DNA of 36,997 nucleotides from Bdellovibrionales bacterium GWB1_55_8 (GCA_001769835.1 MEPR01000081.1:40146-77142), one strand, 5' to 3'. Positions 24,216-32,659 are shown, counted from the first letter of the stretch. Translations and numbers: made by a program. Notes: a model not told the origin generated them from the letters alone.

Positions 24216-24715
24216 AAAGTGACCGCATACGCACGAATGAAGACGTTCGCAGATCCCAGCGTGAGGTTGAGGAAAACACCCAGCGCGTCGAAAACGCAAT
24301 GGATCGATTTTCCGCTAAAATCAGCGAGGGTACGGACAAGATAACCGGTCGGGTTGGTGAATTCACGGAAAGCGTGAAGCGCCCGCAGGAGGTCATTGAG
24401 GAGTACGTCGGTGAAACCCGGCATTCGATCGAACGCTATGTGGACGAAGCCAAGAACCAGGCGGAAGGTTTCATGCGGTCAGCAAGATCCCAGGCAAACC
24501 GTGTGATTGATGATGTGCAGAAAACCGCAGAGCGGAGCCTGAATTTCATCGAGGAGCGGCCGCTTGGAACCTGGATGACGGTGTTCTTCAGCGGCTATCT
24601 TCTCGGGGTGTATGCAATGCGCCAACGAAGTGCGCGTCGCGTGCCGCTCAGGGACGTCTCCCGGACTGAACTTCCGAGCGAACCCGTCGTTCCCCTCCAG
24701 AAAACCGGGACCTGA
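24212..24715 (+). CDS. ElaB/YqjD-like membrane-anchored stress protein
   Basis: A 167-residue protein, mostly long charged helices with heptad-like spacing (about 5-115), typical of DUF883/YtxH-like coiled-coil proteins. One C-terminal membrane segment follows the conserved-looking ERPLGTWMTVFFSGYLLGVY (about 115-134), then a basic tail. YqjD/ElaB proteins are C-tail-anchored inner-membrane proteins that can bind ribosomes in stationary phase; that role is suggested by architecture, not shown. It is the last gene of the 21302-24715 operon. A hairpin (24736-24765) follows within 25 nt but has a poor U-run on this strand. Confidence 0.75.
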   Translation: MKSDRIRTNEDVRRSQREVEENTQRVENAMDRFSAKISEGTDKITGRVGEFTESVKRPQEVIEEYVGETRHSIERYVDEAKNQAEGFMRSARSQANRVIDDVQKTAERSLNFIEERPLGTWMTVFFSGYLLGVYAMRQRSARRVPLRDVSRTELPSEPVVPLQKTGT

Positions 24716-24728
24716 CCACCACCCCCGG

Positions 24729-24765
24729 AAAAAAAAACGCCCCGCGAGCGAAGCTCCGGGGCGTT
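24729..24765 (-). terminator. Intrinsic terminator, stronger on the minus strand
   Basis: AACGCCCCG (24736-24744) pairs with CGGGGCGTT (24757-24765), and an inner GAGC/GCTC stem closes a GAA loop. On the minus strand the stem runs into nine consecutive U (complement of the A-run 24729-24737). On the plus strand it is followed by ATGTTTTT, weaker but usable for the operon ending at 24715. Confidence 0.85.
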
Positions 24766-24979
24766 ATGTTTTTGGCCTCACGTGACCGTGGGCAAAGTAG
24801 TTCTTTATGTCGGTCGCAAGACCGAAAGACTTATTCAGTTGTTCTGACCAGCTGTCGCATGCCGCCCCGGCCGAGGAAGCATCTGACAGTTCACGAGCAC
24901 CGCAGGTACCGGCGGCGCGCTCATGCTAGGCTAACTTCGGAGGCCCAGTATCCAGAACCAAGAGATTTCGAAGTATCAT
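24764..24979 (-). pseudogene. Small minus-strand frame with an internal amber codon (72 codons)
   Basis: ATG 24979 is preceded by a near-ideal GGGAGGA ribosome site (about 24985-24991). The frame runs MILRNLLVLDTGPPKLA, meets TAG at codon 18 (24926-24928), and continues in the same frame to a TAA at 24764-24766 with a coding-like composition (for example DSWSEQLNKSFGLATDIKNY). The TAA abuts a minus-strand terminator. Together these suggest a small gene inactivated by one stop, a 17-residue peptide unit, or an RNA gene. I recognise no family. It fills most of the 376-nt gap between 24716 and 25091; nothing else in that gap looks like a gene. Confidence 0.35.
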
Positions 24980-25091
24980 CAAACGTCCTCCCTTCGATAA
25001 ATCCAGGCTATCGCAGCTCGTTCGCCTCGTGAATGTGTCAAATTGAAAATATTTTTTGTTCAGGAACTCAAGCCGACAAAGGTCGGAGAAA

Positions 25092-25784
25092 TCAAAGCTT
25101 TGGGCGGGGGATATCAAAAATTCCAGAAGTCTTCCCGTAGCTGAAACCGGCCAATCGCGAGAGCGGCCGGAGTTCCTCAATGCGAATCCGCCCGTTGTCG
25201 TAAGCCCTCTCGTGGATATGCATCGTGACAATCCGCCCCACAACGATCGTTGAAGACCCGGGCCGACCATCCCCGACTTCCATCGTGTTGTAGAGTTCGC
25301 ACTCAAGGTGGATCGGCGACTCCTTCACCCGCGGAGGCTTCACTGTCAGAGATGGGATCGGCGTCAGACCCACCTGCTCCATTTCATCCACCTCATAAGG
25401 GAAATCAGCGGAACAGTAGTTCATGGGTTCCGCCATCCATTCGGAAACCGAATTCACTACGAATTGCCGGGTCGCTTCGATATTTCGAAGCGTATCTTTT
25501 TTCCCGCCATCGGGCTTCCGCGTGATCGCAACCATGATGCAGGGGGGATCGCTCGATACTCCGTTGAAGAAGCTGAAAGGCGCCAGGTTCCCCTTGCCTT
25601 CAGGACTTACCGTACTGATGAACGCGATAGGCCTGGGAACAATCGCCCCGATCAGGAGCTTGTAGATCGGAGTGGATGCCATGGTTCGCAAATCCAGGCT
25701 GACCATCTGATCCACGGGAGAATGAATCTTCGACCCACGCTGCCATTCCGGATTCGGTGCCGGGCCGCGAAGTTCGTCTGTCAT
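25092..25784 (-). CDS. Flavin reductase-like (FMN-binding split-barrel) protein
   Basis: A 230-residue cytoplasmic flavoprotein of the flavin reductase-like domain family. The split barrel starts with the FMN-binding stretch around LIGAIVPRPIAFISTVSPEG and LAPFSFFNGVSSDPP (about 43-82), followed by KDTLRNIEATRQFVVN. The family includes NAD(P)H:FMN oxidoreductases and related enzymes of unknown substrate. Its ATG at 25784 overlaps the stop of the upstream nucleotidase gene (ATGA, 25781-25784), so translation is coupled and this start is preferred over the internal Met at residue 35. It ends 112 nt before the small frame at 24979. Confidence 0.88.
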   Translation of the reverse strand: MTDELRGPAPNPEWQRGSKIHSPVDQMVSLDLRTMASTPIYKLLIGAIVPRPIAFISTVSPEGKGNLAPFSFFNGVSSDPPCIMVAITRKPDGGKKDTLRNIEATRQFVVNSVSEWMAEPMNYCSADFPYEVDEMEQVGLTPIPSLTVKPPRVKESPIHLECELYNTMEVGDGRPGSSTIVVGRIVTMHIHERAYDNGRIRIEELRPLSRLAGFSYGKTSGIFDIPRPKL

Positions 25785-27232
25785 TCCTGAAACCCTTTCA
25801 CGGGAGCCCGGTCATGCGGCAGATCGCCTCGCGGAGATCGAAGATAGATGTACGGTGTCGCATGAAGAAGGTTCGACACGCGGGACGTGTAAATATCCGC
25901 ATAGCGCTCCACCTGACGTGCCAGATGACTCTTGTCGTTCCCGGCACGCATCAGCGGCCCCCAGGCCGAGTTGTTCAACTCTCCGGCGGCCTTCGCGAGC
26001 GGACCAACCGTCTGGTCAAGTTCCGCCAGCCGCGACTTCAACTTGCCGAGCGCGCTCTGAAGTTCCTGCTCCGCTTCCGGCAACTGCGGACCATAGCCCC
26101 CCCGCTTGCGTTGAATCGCGATCCGAATGGAGCAGACCTCCGCTTCGAGCGCCTCCTTTTCCTTCATCAGATGCTCAAGCTCGATCTCCTTCACATCGAA
26201 AGAGCGAAGAGCCACGATTTCCTCTTCCAGTTCACGAAGAATCAGCGCGGTTCGCCAGCGCAGGACATTCTTGGTCACGTGCACGTCACCAAACATGTGA
26301 TCGCCAACATAGAGGATCTCATCGCCCGAAAGACCGAGATACTCCTCCGTCTGCTGAGCACTACCCCCGAGATAAGCGGTCCCAAGCTGCATCTTGCCGA
26401 TGGTCGGACGCAGCAGGCCCTCTTCCGTAACGACTTCAAAAAACGGGCTTCTCGTCGTGAAAAATTCGGGCTTTCTCGCACCAACGATGACGACATCAAA
26501 CAGATCACGCCATTTCATTCCTTCGGGAAGAAACCGGTCAAACGAATAACTCATGATGGCAGCCGTGTAGCTCCACTCAGAGTTGGTGATCAGGAGCAGT
26601 TTCTTGCCCGCGTGGCGCTGATCCAGGAGCGTGAGAGGGACCTCCGGATCCAGTACGATGAAACGGTCCGGGTCCGCGAGAATCTCGCCCTTCAGCCGTC
26701 CTTCCATATGTGCGGTATCGAGGGTTTTCCGGACCTTGCGATAAAGTTCCTCGTAGCCCAGCACCTCGGTCAGTTTCCGTTCATCCAGAAGATCGACGAG
26801 CTGGGCATACATGCACGCTTCCGAGAGCGAAAACAATGTATTCAGAAACACCCACCGGCGATCCGCCAGATCCACCATCGTCCTCGAATAAGCCTCGCGC
26901 TGTTTATCGAACTCAAGCGCCCGCGTACCGTGAAAAGCCCGTTTCACAAAACCGAAACGATTTGCCTTCACGAGATTGCCGGTCTCCGTATCGACGATGA
27001 GACCGCGCGTGACCATCTCAGGCTGAAATTCCAGATGCGCGATCGGCCATCCGCGGGACAGGAAGTGCTTCTTCATGTAGTCGTAAGCACGGCGTTCCCA
27101 CTCCTCCACGCGGTAGTGGATGAGCGTATAGTCCATGTCATACCCCACCGCTTTGATCGCCCTCATGTTCAAGGTACGATTGCAAAACAGGCCCCTTTCG
27201 GGCGGAATTCCAGGCGCATATTTTCCAGACAT
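25781..27232 (-). CDS. HAD-IG family 5'-nucleotidase (cN-II-like)
   Basis: A 483-residue enzyme of the purine 5'-nucleotidase family (HAD-IG), which dephosphorylates nucleoside monophosphates such as IMP or GMP in the cytosol. Motif I is DMDYTL with Asp32 and Asp34. Motif II is the Thr in LLLITNSEWSYT, motif III the Lys in ARKPEFF, and motif IV is ILYVGDHMFGDV. A long helical region (about 360-450) rich in Glu, Lys and Leu, likely a coiled coil, follows. ATG 27232 has AAGGAG 8 nt upstream; the open extension to 27361 runs into the divergent AEC gene. It is the first gene of a two-gene operon with the flavin reductase-like gene. Confidence 0.9.
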   Translation of the reverse strand: MSGKYAPGIPPERGLFCNRTLNMRAIKAVGYDMDYTLIHYRVEEWERRAYDYMKKHFLSRGWPIAHLEFQPEMVTRGLIVDTETGNLVKANRFGFVKRAFHGTRALEFDKQREAYSRTMVDLADRRWVFLNTLFSLSEACMYAQLVDLLDERKLTEVLGYEELYRKVRKTLDTAHMEGRLKGEILADPDRFIVLDPEVPLTLLDQRHAGKKLLLITNSEWSYTAAIMSYSFDRFLPEGMKWRDLFDVVIVGARKPEFFTTRSPFFEVVTEEGLLRPTIGKMQLGTAYLGGSAQQTEEYLGLSGDEILYVGDHMFGDVHVTKNVLRWRTALILRELEEEIVALRSFDVKEIELEHLMKEKEALEAEVCSIRIAIQRKRGGYGPQLPEAEQELQSALGKLKSRLAELDQTVGPLAKAAGELNNSAWGPLMRAGNDKSHLARQVERYADIYTSRVSNLLHATPYIYLRSPRGDLPHDRAPVKGFQE

Positions 27233-27302
27233 TTCAAACTCCTTGCTTTCGTGAGTATTACGCTCGCCCGAAGGGAAGTCCAAATGATATGCAACAAATC
27301 CG

Positions 27303-28229
27303 ATGGGCCAGTTCGCTTTCATTCTCTTCACACTAGGAATCGGAGCACTCCTTCGCCGCACGCGGACTCTTCCTTCTGGAACGCACCGCGTCCTGAATGC
27401 CGTGGTCGTGAACCTTTCACTTCCGGCGTTTACGTTGCTGCACCTGCATCGGCTCCCCTTCGATTCGCAGGCTCTTTTCCCGATCGCGATGGCTTGGATT
27501 CTTTTTCTATCGGGGGCGGGTTTTATCTTTCTCCTGGGCAGGGCACGAGATTGGTCGCCTCAGACGATGGGTGCGCTGATCCTCACGGGCGGTCTTGCGA
27601 ACACCTCATTCGTCGGCTTTCCGATGCTCGAGGCTCTTTTCGGTCCCGAAGCGCTTTCGGTAGGTGTGCTGACGGATCAGCCCGGCAGCTTTCTCGTTCT
27701 CTCGACGCTTGGGGTCGGGGTCGCATCCCTTGCGGCATCAACTGAACTTTCCCTGAGCCAGACATTGAGACAAACGCTCCGTCGTGTTTTGTCGTTTCCG
27801 GCTTTCCATGCGATGGTCGCGGCACTCGCTTTGAGCCGCTACGATTACCCCGAAGCGATTTCCATCACGCTGGAACGATTCAGCGTCACGCTCGTGCCAC
27901 TGGCGCTACTTTCCGTCGGGCTTCAGCTTGAAATCAACGGAGCCCGCCTGAAGTTTCATACGCCCAGAATCGTGGCAGGGCTTCTTTTCAAGCTGGTACT
28001 CGGCCCAGCGCTGATAGCCCTGCTCTACCTGCGCGCCTTCGGTGCCCAGGGCACGGAAATATCCATATCCATTATCCAGGCGGCGATGCCGCCGATGATC
28101 ATGGGGGCGGTACTGGCCAATGATTATGACCTCGAGCCCGAATTGGCGAATCTGATGGTTGGAATTGGAATTCCAATATCGTTTTTAACTGTTCCCGCCT
28201 GGTACTGGCTGCTTCAACGGCTGAATTAG
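27303..28229 (+). CDS. AEC-family (auxin efflux carrier) transporter
   Basis: A 308-residue inner-membrane permease with about ten hydrophobic helices in two five-helix repeats. Family marks include NLSLPAFTLLHLHRLP in the first repeat, GGLANTSFVGFPMLEALFG in the N-terminal half and QAAMPPMIMGAVLANDYDLEP in the second. Prokaryotic AEC proteins carry malate, malonate and other small organic acids; the substrate here is unknown. The start has no good ribosome site. ATG 27303 leaves only a short first helix, so an alternative upstream start is possible but none is in frame with support. Its TAG overlaps the TAA of the convergent clpP paralogue in TTAG. Confidence 0.88.
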   Translation: MGQFAFILFTLGIGALLRRTRTLPSGTHRVLNAVVVNLSLPAFTLLHLHRLPFDSQALFPIAMAWILFLSGAGFIFLLGRARDWSPQTMGALILTGGLANTSFVGFPMLEALFGPEALSVGVLTDQPGSFLVLSTLGVGVASLAASTELSLSQTLRQTLRRVLSFPAFHAMVAALALSRYDYPEAISITLERFSVTLVPLALLSVGLQLEINGARLKFHTPRIVAGLLFKLVLGPALIALLYLRAFGAQGTEISISIIQAAMPPMIMGAVLANDYDLEPELANLMVGIGIPISFLTVPAWYWLLQRLN

Positions 28230-28795
28230 ATTTCCGCGCGCGTTTTCACGATCCGGCTGATCAAGCCGAAATCGAGCGCTTCCTGCGCGGTCATCCAGGT
28301 ATCACGATCCGTGAAACGCGAAATTTCCTCGACGGACTTGCCGGTCTCGTCCGCATAAATGCGGTTGATCTTGGCTTTCGTGCGAAGAATCTCTTTCGCA
28401 TTGATTTCAAGGTCAGAGGCCGACCCCTGGATCGCACCTGAAATCAGAGGCTGGTGGATCAGGAATTTGCTGTTCGGGAGCGACAGGCGTCTTTCCTTCG
28501 GCGCACAGAGCGCGATCAAAGAGCCCATGCTGGCGGCAAGCCCGCAAACGACCGTGTAAACCTCCGGCTTGATGAAACGAGCGGTATCGTAAATCGCGAA
28601 TCCGGAGTTAATCTCCCCGCCGGGGCTGTTGATGTAAAGGTAAACAGGAGCACTTGAATCCGCCTTTTCAAGCGCCAGCAAGGTTCTGGTCACCTGATAC
28701 GCGAGCTCGGACCCCACGGCCCCCCCGACCTGAACAATGCGACTTTCAAAGATGGCCTGATCAATGGGTGTAAAGAACGGGAAAGCGTTTTTCAT
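28226..28795 (-). CDS. clpP: ClpP-family serine peptidase
   Basis: A 189-residue ClpP-like subunit. The triad is Ser89 (GLAASMGS), His114 (FLIHQPL) and Asp165 (FTDRDTWM). The handle region (SASDLEINAKEILRTK) and the oligomerisation sequence INSPGGEINSGFAIYD are present. Such subunits form a double heptameric barrel that degrades unfolded proteins delivered by ClpX or ClpA. No clpX or tig gene is adjacent, and substrate-position residues differ from typical housekeeping ClpP (PLISGAIQG in place of the usual PLGGAQGQA), so it may be a second paralogue. GGGAGGA lies about 14 nt before ATG 28795. Confidence 0.92.
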   Translation of the reverse strand: MKNAFPFFTPIDQAIFESRIVQVGGAVGSELAYQVTRTLLALEKADSSAPVYLYINSPGGEINSGFAIYDTARFIKPEVYTVVCGLAASMGSLIALCAPKERRLSLPNSKFLIHQPLISGAIQGSASDLEINAKEILRTKAKINRIYADETGKSVEEISRFTDRDTWMTAQEALDFGLISRIVKTRAEI

Positions 28796-28935
28796 GCTCG
28801 AAGTTTAATCCTCCCTTTTAGAAAGTTCAACGACACAAACAGCACGCGGGGCAACGAGACGGATCCGGCCCCTGGTGCCCTGGGTCAAGGTTTTCCTCGC
28901 CCCGCGTCCCCGTTTTGCCTTAGAATGTAAACAGT

Positions 28936-30288
28936 ATGGAGAACAAGAACGGCTACTCCGCTCTCATCATCAATTCGAGTAAGATTCAAAGTGTCTCCTC
29001 GGCTGTGCCGCTGACGTTTGTCACAACGGGCAAAGCGGCGCGAGGCGCCATCCTGGATCCGGCCCGACGCTTTGCCGCGATCTTCCTGGACCCGGTTTTT
29101 CCGCAGGACAGCGGGCTTGAGCTGATCTCGCTGGCTCACAGGTATCGCCCAGCCACTCCGATTTACCTCCTTCACGATGGCCGGGTCCCCTTCACGATTG
29201 ACGAAATGAAACGACTGGGACTTCAAGGCGCCGTGCAGCTGCCGTTGTCCTCGTCGCATGTGAAAGAACGAATCTCTCAGGAAATTTTCGACAACTATTT
29301 TGAAGAAACGACGCAAGCGCCGCAAATCCTCACCCATTCCGCGGAGGACCCGCATTTTCTCCCGGTCCCCGCTGCTGACTTCCTGACCGGAGTCCCCTCA
29401 CTCTTTGATGTATACGTACGTTTGCCTTCGGGCCGCTATTTCAAGATCCTGAACGCCAAGGACAACTTCGCCCCGAGCCGGGTACTGGGTTACGTCGAGA
29501 AGGGCCTGACCCATTTCTACCTTCGTAAGGAAAGCCAGCAACGTTGCCTGACTTACTGTGATCTGATCGCGCATTACCTGCTCACGCATCGAAATATCTC
29601 GTTCGAAATGAAAGTCTCGAATGTGTATCAGCGTGGGGAAAAGGTCATTCAGGCGATCAGACAAAGAGGCCTCACCCCAGACCACCTGGATTTCGCACTT
29701 ACGTGTGTCTCGGACATTCGTACGCTGATTCGCCAGACGAATCTCGAGAACCAGGGTCATATCAAAGCGTTCCTGGAAAACATCACGGCATACGATCGCG
29801 CAGTGAGCACCACCATGATCGCGGCGTTGATTGCCTTGCCTTTGGAGATTCAGACTGAAACCGCTTTCCGCGCGGTGGGGCTCGCGGCGCTGCTGCATGA
29901 TATCGGTCTTTATCAGATGCCGCCTGACGCACAGCTTGGGAATGAGGACACGATGTCACCCGAGGTCCGGCGCCTGTACCGAACCCATCCGGTGGTCGGC
30001 GCTGAAATGCTCTCTCAGCTCAAGGCTGTCGATTCAGTCACGATCCAAGCGGTCGCCCAACATCATGAAAGACGTCACAACCGCGGCTTCCCGGGGAAAG
30101 CCGCTCCGGACGAAATCAATCGCGTAGCGGAGATCGTCGGGATCTCAGATGAATTCATCGATCTTTTGATCAAAGCGGAGTTTGACCCATCACTCGACCC
30201 ATTGCGCGAAATGGAGAAGTCCGTCTTCGCGGGATTCTCCTTCCCGATCATTCAGAGCTTCCGTACTGTCTTTAAACCGGCGAAATAG
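28936..30288 (+). CDS. HD-GYP-like phosphohydrolase with degenerate receiver domain
   Basis: A 450-residue cytoplasmic signalling protein. Residues about 8-115 resemble a response-regulator receiver: Asp52 (FLDPVFPQDSG) sits where the phosphoacceptor would be, but the N-terminal acidic pair (IINSS) and the conserved Lys are missing. A middle domain (about 125-260) is unrecognised. The C-terminal HD domain has HD at 321-322 (LLHDIGLY), then THPVVGAEML and HHERRHNRGFPGK from about 376, where HD-GYP proteins have HHE...GYP. It may degrade cyclic-di-GMP or related dinucleotides, though Phe for Tyr and neighbouring changes make activity uncertain. It is divergent from the clpP gene. Confidence 0.8.
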   Translation: MENKNGYSALIINSSKIQSVSSAVPLTFVTTGKAARGAILDPARRFAAIFLDPVFPQDSGLELISLAHRYRPATPIYLLHDGRVPFTIDEMKRLGLQGAVQLPLSSSHVKERISQEIFDNYFEETTQAPQILTHSAEDPHFLPVPAADFLTGVPSLFDVYVRLPSGRYFKILNAKDNFAPSRVLGYVEKGLTHFYLRKESQQRCLTYCDLIAHYLLTHRNISFEMKVSNVYQRGEKVIQAIRQRGLTPDHLDFALTCVSDIRTLIRQTNLENQGHIKAFLENITAYDRAVSTTMIAALIALPLEIQTETAFRAVGLAALLHDIGLYQMPPDAQLGNEDTMSPEVRRLYRTHPVVGAEMLSQLKAVDSVTIQAVAQHHERRHNRGFPGKAAPDEINRVAEIVGISDEFIDLLIKAEFDPSLDPLREMEKSVFAGFSFPIIQSFRTVFKPAK

Positions 30289-30380
30289 ATTGGCATCTCG
30301 ACAGCCCTAAATTGTGAGCCTTTCTTATCAACCCCGCCGGATGATCTATTTTCCTTAACAAATAACCTAAAGCTTGACCA

Positions 30381-30400
30381 TTTTGCTCCGATAAGCAAAA
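30381..30400 (+). promoter_or_regulatory. TTTTGCT/AGCAAAA dyad directly before the nucleotidase start
   Basis: TTTTGCT (30381-30387) and AGCAAAA (30394-30400) are exact complements with a 6-nt loop ending one base before ATG 30402. No Shine-Dalgarno is present, so this dyad occupies the ribosome-binding zone and may be a repressor site or a translational control hairpin. Confidence 0.4.
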
Positions 30401-30401
30401 C

Positions 30402-31925
30402 ATGCGTACTTGTCCCACCATAAGCCGCATCGTCATTGGGTTACTTGCAACCATCTCGTGGCCCAGTGCATCATTTGCGGAACTCCTCCAAATCATTCAT
30501 ACCAACGACCTCCATGCTTACTTCGAGCGTTCAGATAACCCTGATCGCGGGGGCTACGCCCAGGTAAAAGCGGTGATCGATTCCATTCGCCAGAAAGCCG
30601 CTGACGAAGGCATTGAAAGCCTCGTCCTCGACGGCGGCGACTTCTCGGATGGCACCATTTACCGCTATGCGGATCGCGGCACCGCGCCCTACGTCGTCAT
30701 GGACGCCATGGGATACGACGCAGTAGCCATTGGGAACCATGACTGGCTCATCGGCGCAGAGCAGTTGGACCGCCTGTTAGGCAGCGTTCGTCCGAACACA
30801 CCTTTGCTCGGCGCCAACTTTGCTTTCGATCGTGACAAGAAAAACCTCGCCCAGCACATTCGCCCCTACATTTCAGTCGAACGAGCCAAGACCAAGATCG
30901 CGGTGGTCGGCCTCACAACAGATCAATTCATCTACAAATGGGCCGTGGACGATGGAACGATCGTTTCAGCGGAAGACACGGCGGATGCATACATCGACAT
31001 GCTCCGGAAAAACCATGATCGCGTGATCCTGCTCTCACATCTCGGATATAAAGCCGATAAAAAGCTGGCCGATGCTGAACCGGCGCTTGACCTCATCATC
31101 GGCGCCCACTCCCACACTCTTCTTGAGAAACCAACCCACCAGTCGAAGCGCGCCATTCCGATTGTTCAGACCGGTGCGCACGGAGATTTCGTCGGAGACC
31201 TCCTGGTTGATCTTCAGCCCGGAAAACCTTTGAAGATCGTTCGGTATCAACTCGTGGAAGTTCGTGCGGACGGACCCAAGGATCCAGTGATCGCTGGACT
31301 GGTCTCACAGGCTCGCGACCGCCTTCATCACGACTACGGATCCGGCTGGCTCGACGAGGTCATCGGATTCACCGAGGTGCCGATGTCAACCCCGGCGGGA
31401 GGAGCGACGGTCTGGGGAACGCTCTACGCGGAAACGATTCGCGAAGTGGCCCGCGCTCCGGCTGCCCTGGATATGTCGGAATTCTATGGCACCTCTCAAC
31501 CAGCAGGGCCTGTCACTCGTGAATCGCTTTACAACTATTATCCGCGGACATTCGATATAGACAAACCCCTGGGCTGGAACGTCTGGAAAGCGAGGATGCC
31601 AGGCTGGCTGATCAAGCTGGTGATCGAGCAAGCGGCCAAAATGGGCTCTCACGTCAACACCGCAGGCATCACTTACAAAGCAAAATGGAAAAAAGGGAAA
31701 CCGAAATTTTCGAAATTCCGGATCAACGGAAAACCCCTGCGCTCGGTCAAGACGTACACGATCGGGGTCTCAGAAGGGCTTGGACGTGGAACCAGCGAAA
31801 TCAGCTTCCTTCTTCGTGCGTTCTTCAAGCCACACGACACCGGCGTTCCGATCTGGCGCGCGGTGGAAGAAAAGCTACGCAGAACGGGACCCATCCTCGC
31901 CCCGGTAGCCCCTGGGCTGCACTAA
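30402..31925 (+). CDS. Periplasmic 5'-nucleotidase/metallophosphatase (UshA-like)
   Basis: A 507-residue exported enzyme. The signal peptide (about 1-26) ends SASFA. The calcineurin-like catalytic domain has the dimetal ligand motifs IIHTNDLH (His33, Asp36, His38), LDGGDFSDGT (Asp77, Asp80), GNHDW (111-115), LLSHLG and GAHSH. From about residue 330 a C-terminal 5'-nucleotidase domain provides the nucleotide-binding part. Members hydrolyse extracellular nucleotides or UDP-sugars so that nucleosides can be taken up. The start is supported by the signal peptide; no ribosome site is seen and a dyad lies just upstream. It ends 5 nt before the convergent wrbA stop. Confidence 0.88.
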   Translation: MRTCPTISRIVIGLLATISWPSASFAELLQIIHTNDLHAYFERSDNPDRGGYAQVKAVIDSIRQKAADEGIESLVLDGGDFSDGTIYRYADRGTAPYVVMDAMGYDAVAIGNHDWLIGAEQLDRLLGSVRPNTPLLGANFAFDRDKKNLAQHIRPYISVERAKTKIAVVGLTTDQFIYKWAVDDGTIVSAEDTADAYIDMLRKNHDRVILLSHLGYKADKKLADAEPALDLIIGAHSHTLLEKPTHQSKRAIPIVQTGAHGDFVGDLLVDLQPGKPLKIVRYQLVEVRADGPKDPVIAGLVSQARDRLHHDYGSGWLDEVIGFTEVPMSTPAGGATVWGTLYAETIREVARAPAALDMSEFYGTSQPAGPVTRESLYNYYPRTFDIDKPLGWNVWKARMPGWLIKLVIEQAAKMGSHVNTAGITYKAKWKKGKPKFSKFRINGKPLRSVKTYTIGVSEGLGRGTSEISFLLRAFFKPHDTGVPIWRAVEEKLRRTGPILAPVAPGLH

Positions 31926-31930
31926 ACGAC

Positions 31931-32566
31931 TCAGGCAACCTGATCTGCTGCAGGCTTTTCAGCCACCTTAGCCGCGAGTTTCGCAAGTCGTCGACCCACT
32001 GCCCGCGCAAGCTCCAGATCGGTCTCGGTTGCCGCCCGGTTCGATTCAGGGCCGGACACCGACGACACGCCGTAGGGTGACCCTCCATGGATATCGTCCA
32101 TCGACATCTGAAGCTGCTCGGCATAGGGCAAACCCATGACCACGTAGCCCAGGTGAAATAGCGGCGCCATCATGGAAAGAAGGGTGCTTTCCTGGCCGCC
32201 ATGCTGAGTGGCAGTCGAAGTGAACACGGAAGCGACTTTCCCGACAAGCGAACCCTCCATCCAAAGCTTCCCGGTTCCATCAATGAATTGCTTCAACTGG
32301 GACGACATATTGCCGTAACGCGTAGGAGAACCGAAAGCGACGCCGTCGGCCCAGATCAGGTCGTCGTTCGTCGCAAAAGGCACATCCTTCAGGGCTTCTT
32401 TGGTGCGCCGGATTTCAGGGCGGCTCTGAACGGCTGACTCAGGCATGAGCTCCTTTACCTGCCTGAGCCGCACCGCAGCCCCCTCTTCTTGCGCGCCTTT
32501 GGCGATCGCGCGCGCCAAGGCTGCCGTGTTCCCGGTCATGCTATAAAACACCACGAGAATATTCAT
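31931..32566 (-). CDS. wrbA: NAD(P)H:quinone oxidoreductase WrbA
   Basis: A 211-residue flavodoxin-like enzyme that reduces quinones in the cytoplasm with two electrons and so avoids semiquinone radicals. The FMN phosphate loop YSMTGNTAALA is at about 8-18. The WrbA marks DGVAFGSPTRYGNMSSQLKQF (about 74-94), STATQHGGQESTLLSM (about 117-132) and GGSPYGVSS (about 161-169) are intact. Length is close to the family norm of about 200, with an extra Ala/Lys-rich C-terminal tail. ATG 32566 follows GAGGAGG closely. It is a single gene, convergent with the nucleotidase and upstream of tRNA-Glu. Confidence 0.95.
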   Translation of the reverse strand: MNILVVFYSMTGNTAALARAIAKGAQEEGAAVRLRQVKELMPESAVQSRPEIRRTKEALKDVPFATNDDLIWADGVAFGSPTRYGNMSSQLKQFIDGTGKLWMEGSLVGKVASVFTSTATQHGGQESTLLSMMAPLFHLGYVVMGLPYAEQLQMSMDDIHGGSPYGVSSVSGPESNRAATETDLELARAVGRRLAKLAAKVAEKPAADQVA

Positions 32567-32630
32567 GCCTCCTCAAGGCAGCAAAGCGCATGCCCTCGGG
32601 AGAAAAAAACGTCTGACGCGATTTTTCAGA

Positions 32631-32659
32631 TTGAAAACCAAACGAGTTGCGGGTAATCG
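32631..32659 (+). promoter_or_regulatory. Candidate promoter of tRNA-Glu
   Basis: TTGAAA (32631-32636), 17 nt, then TAATCG (32654-32659), about 20 nt before the tRNA 5' end. The same TAATCG hexamer follows the -35 at 20688. This is pattern matching only. Confidence 0.4.

Noticed and set aside
25757-27745. 662-codon plus-strand frame opposite the 5'-nucleotidase gene
   Set aside because: The minus strand holds a complete HAD-IG nucleotidase with all motifs and a good ribosome site; the long antisense frame reflects codon bias.
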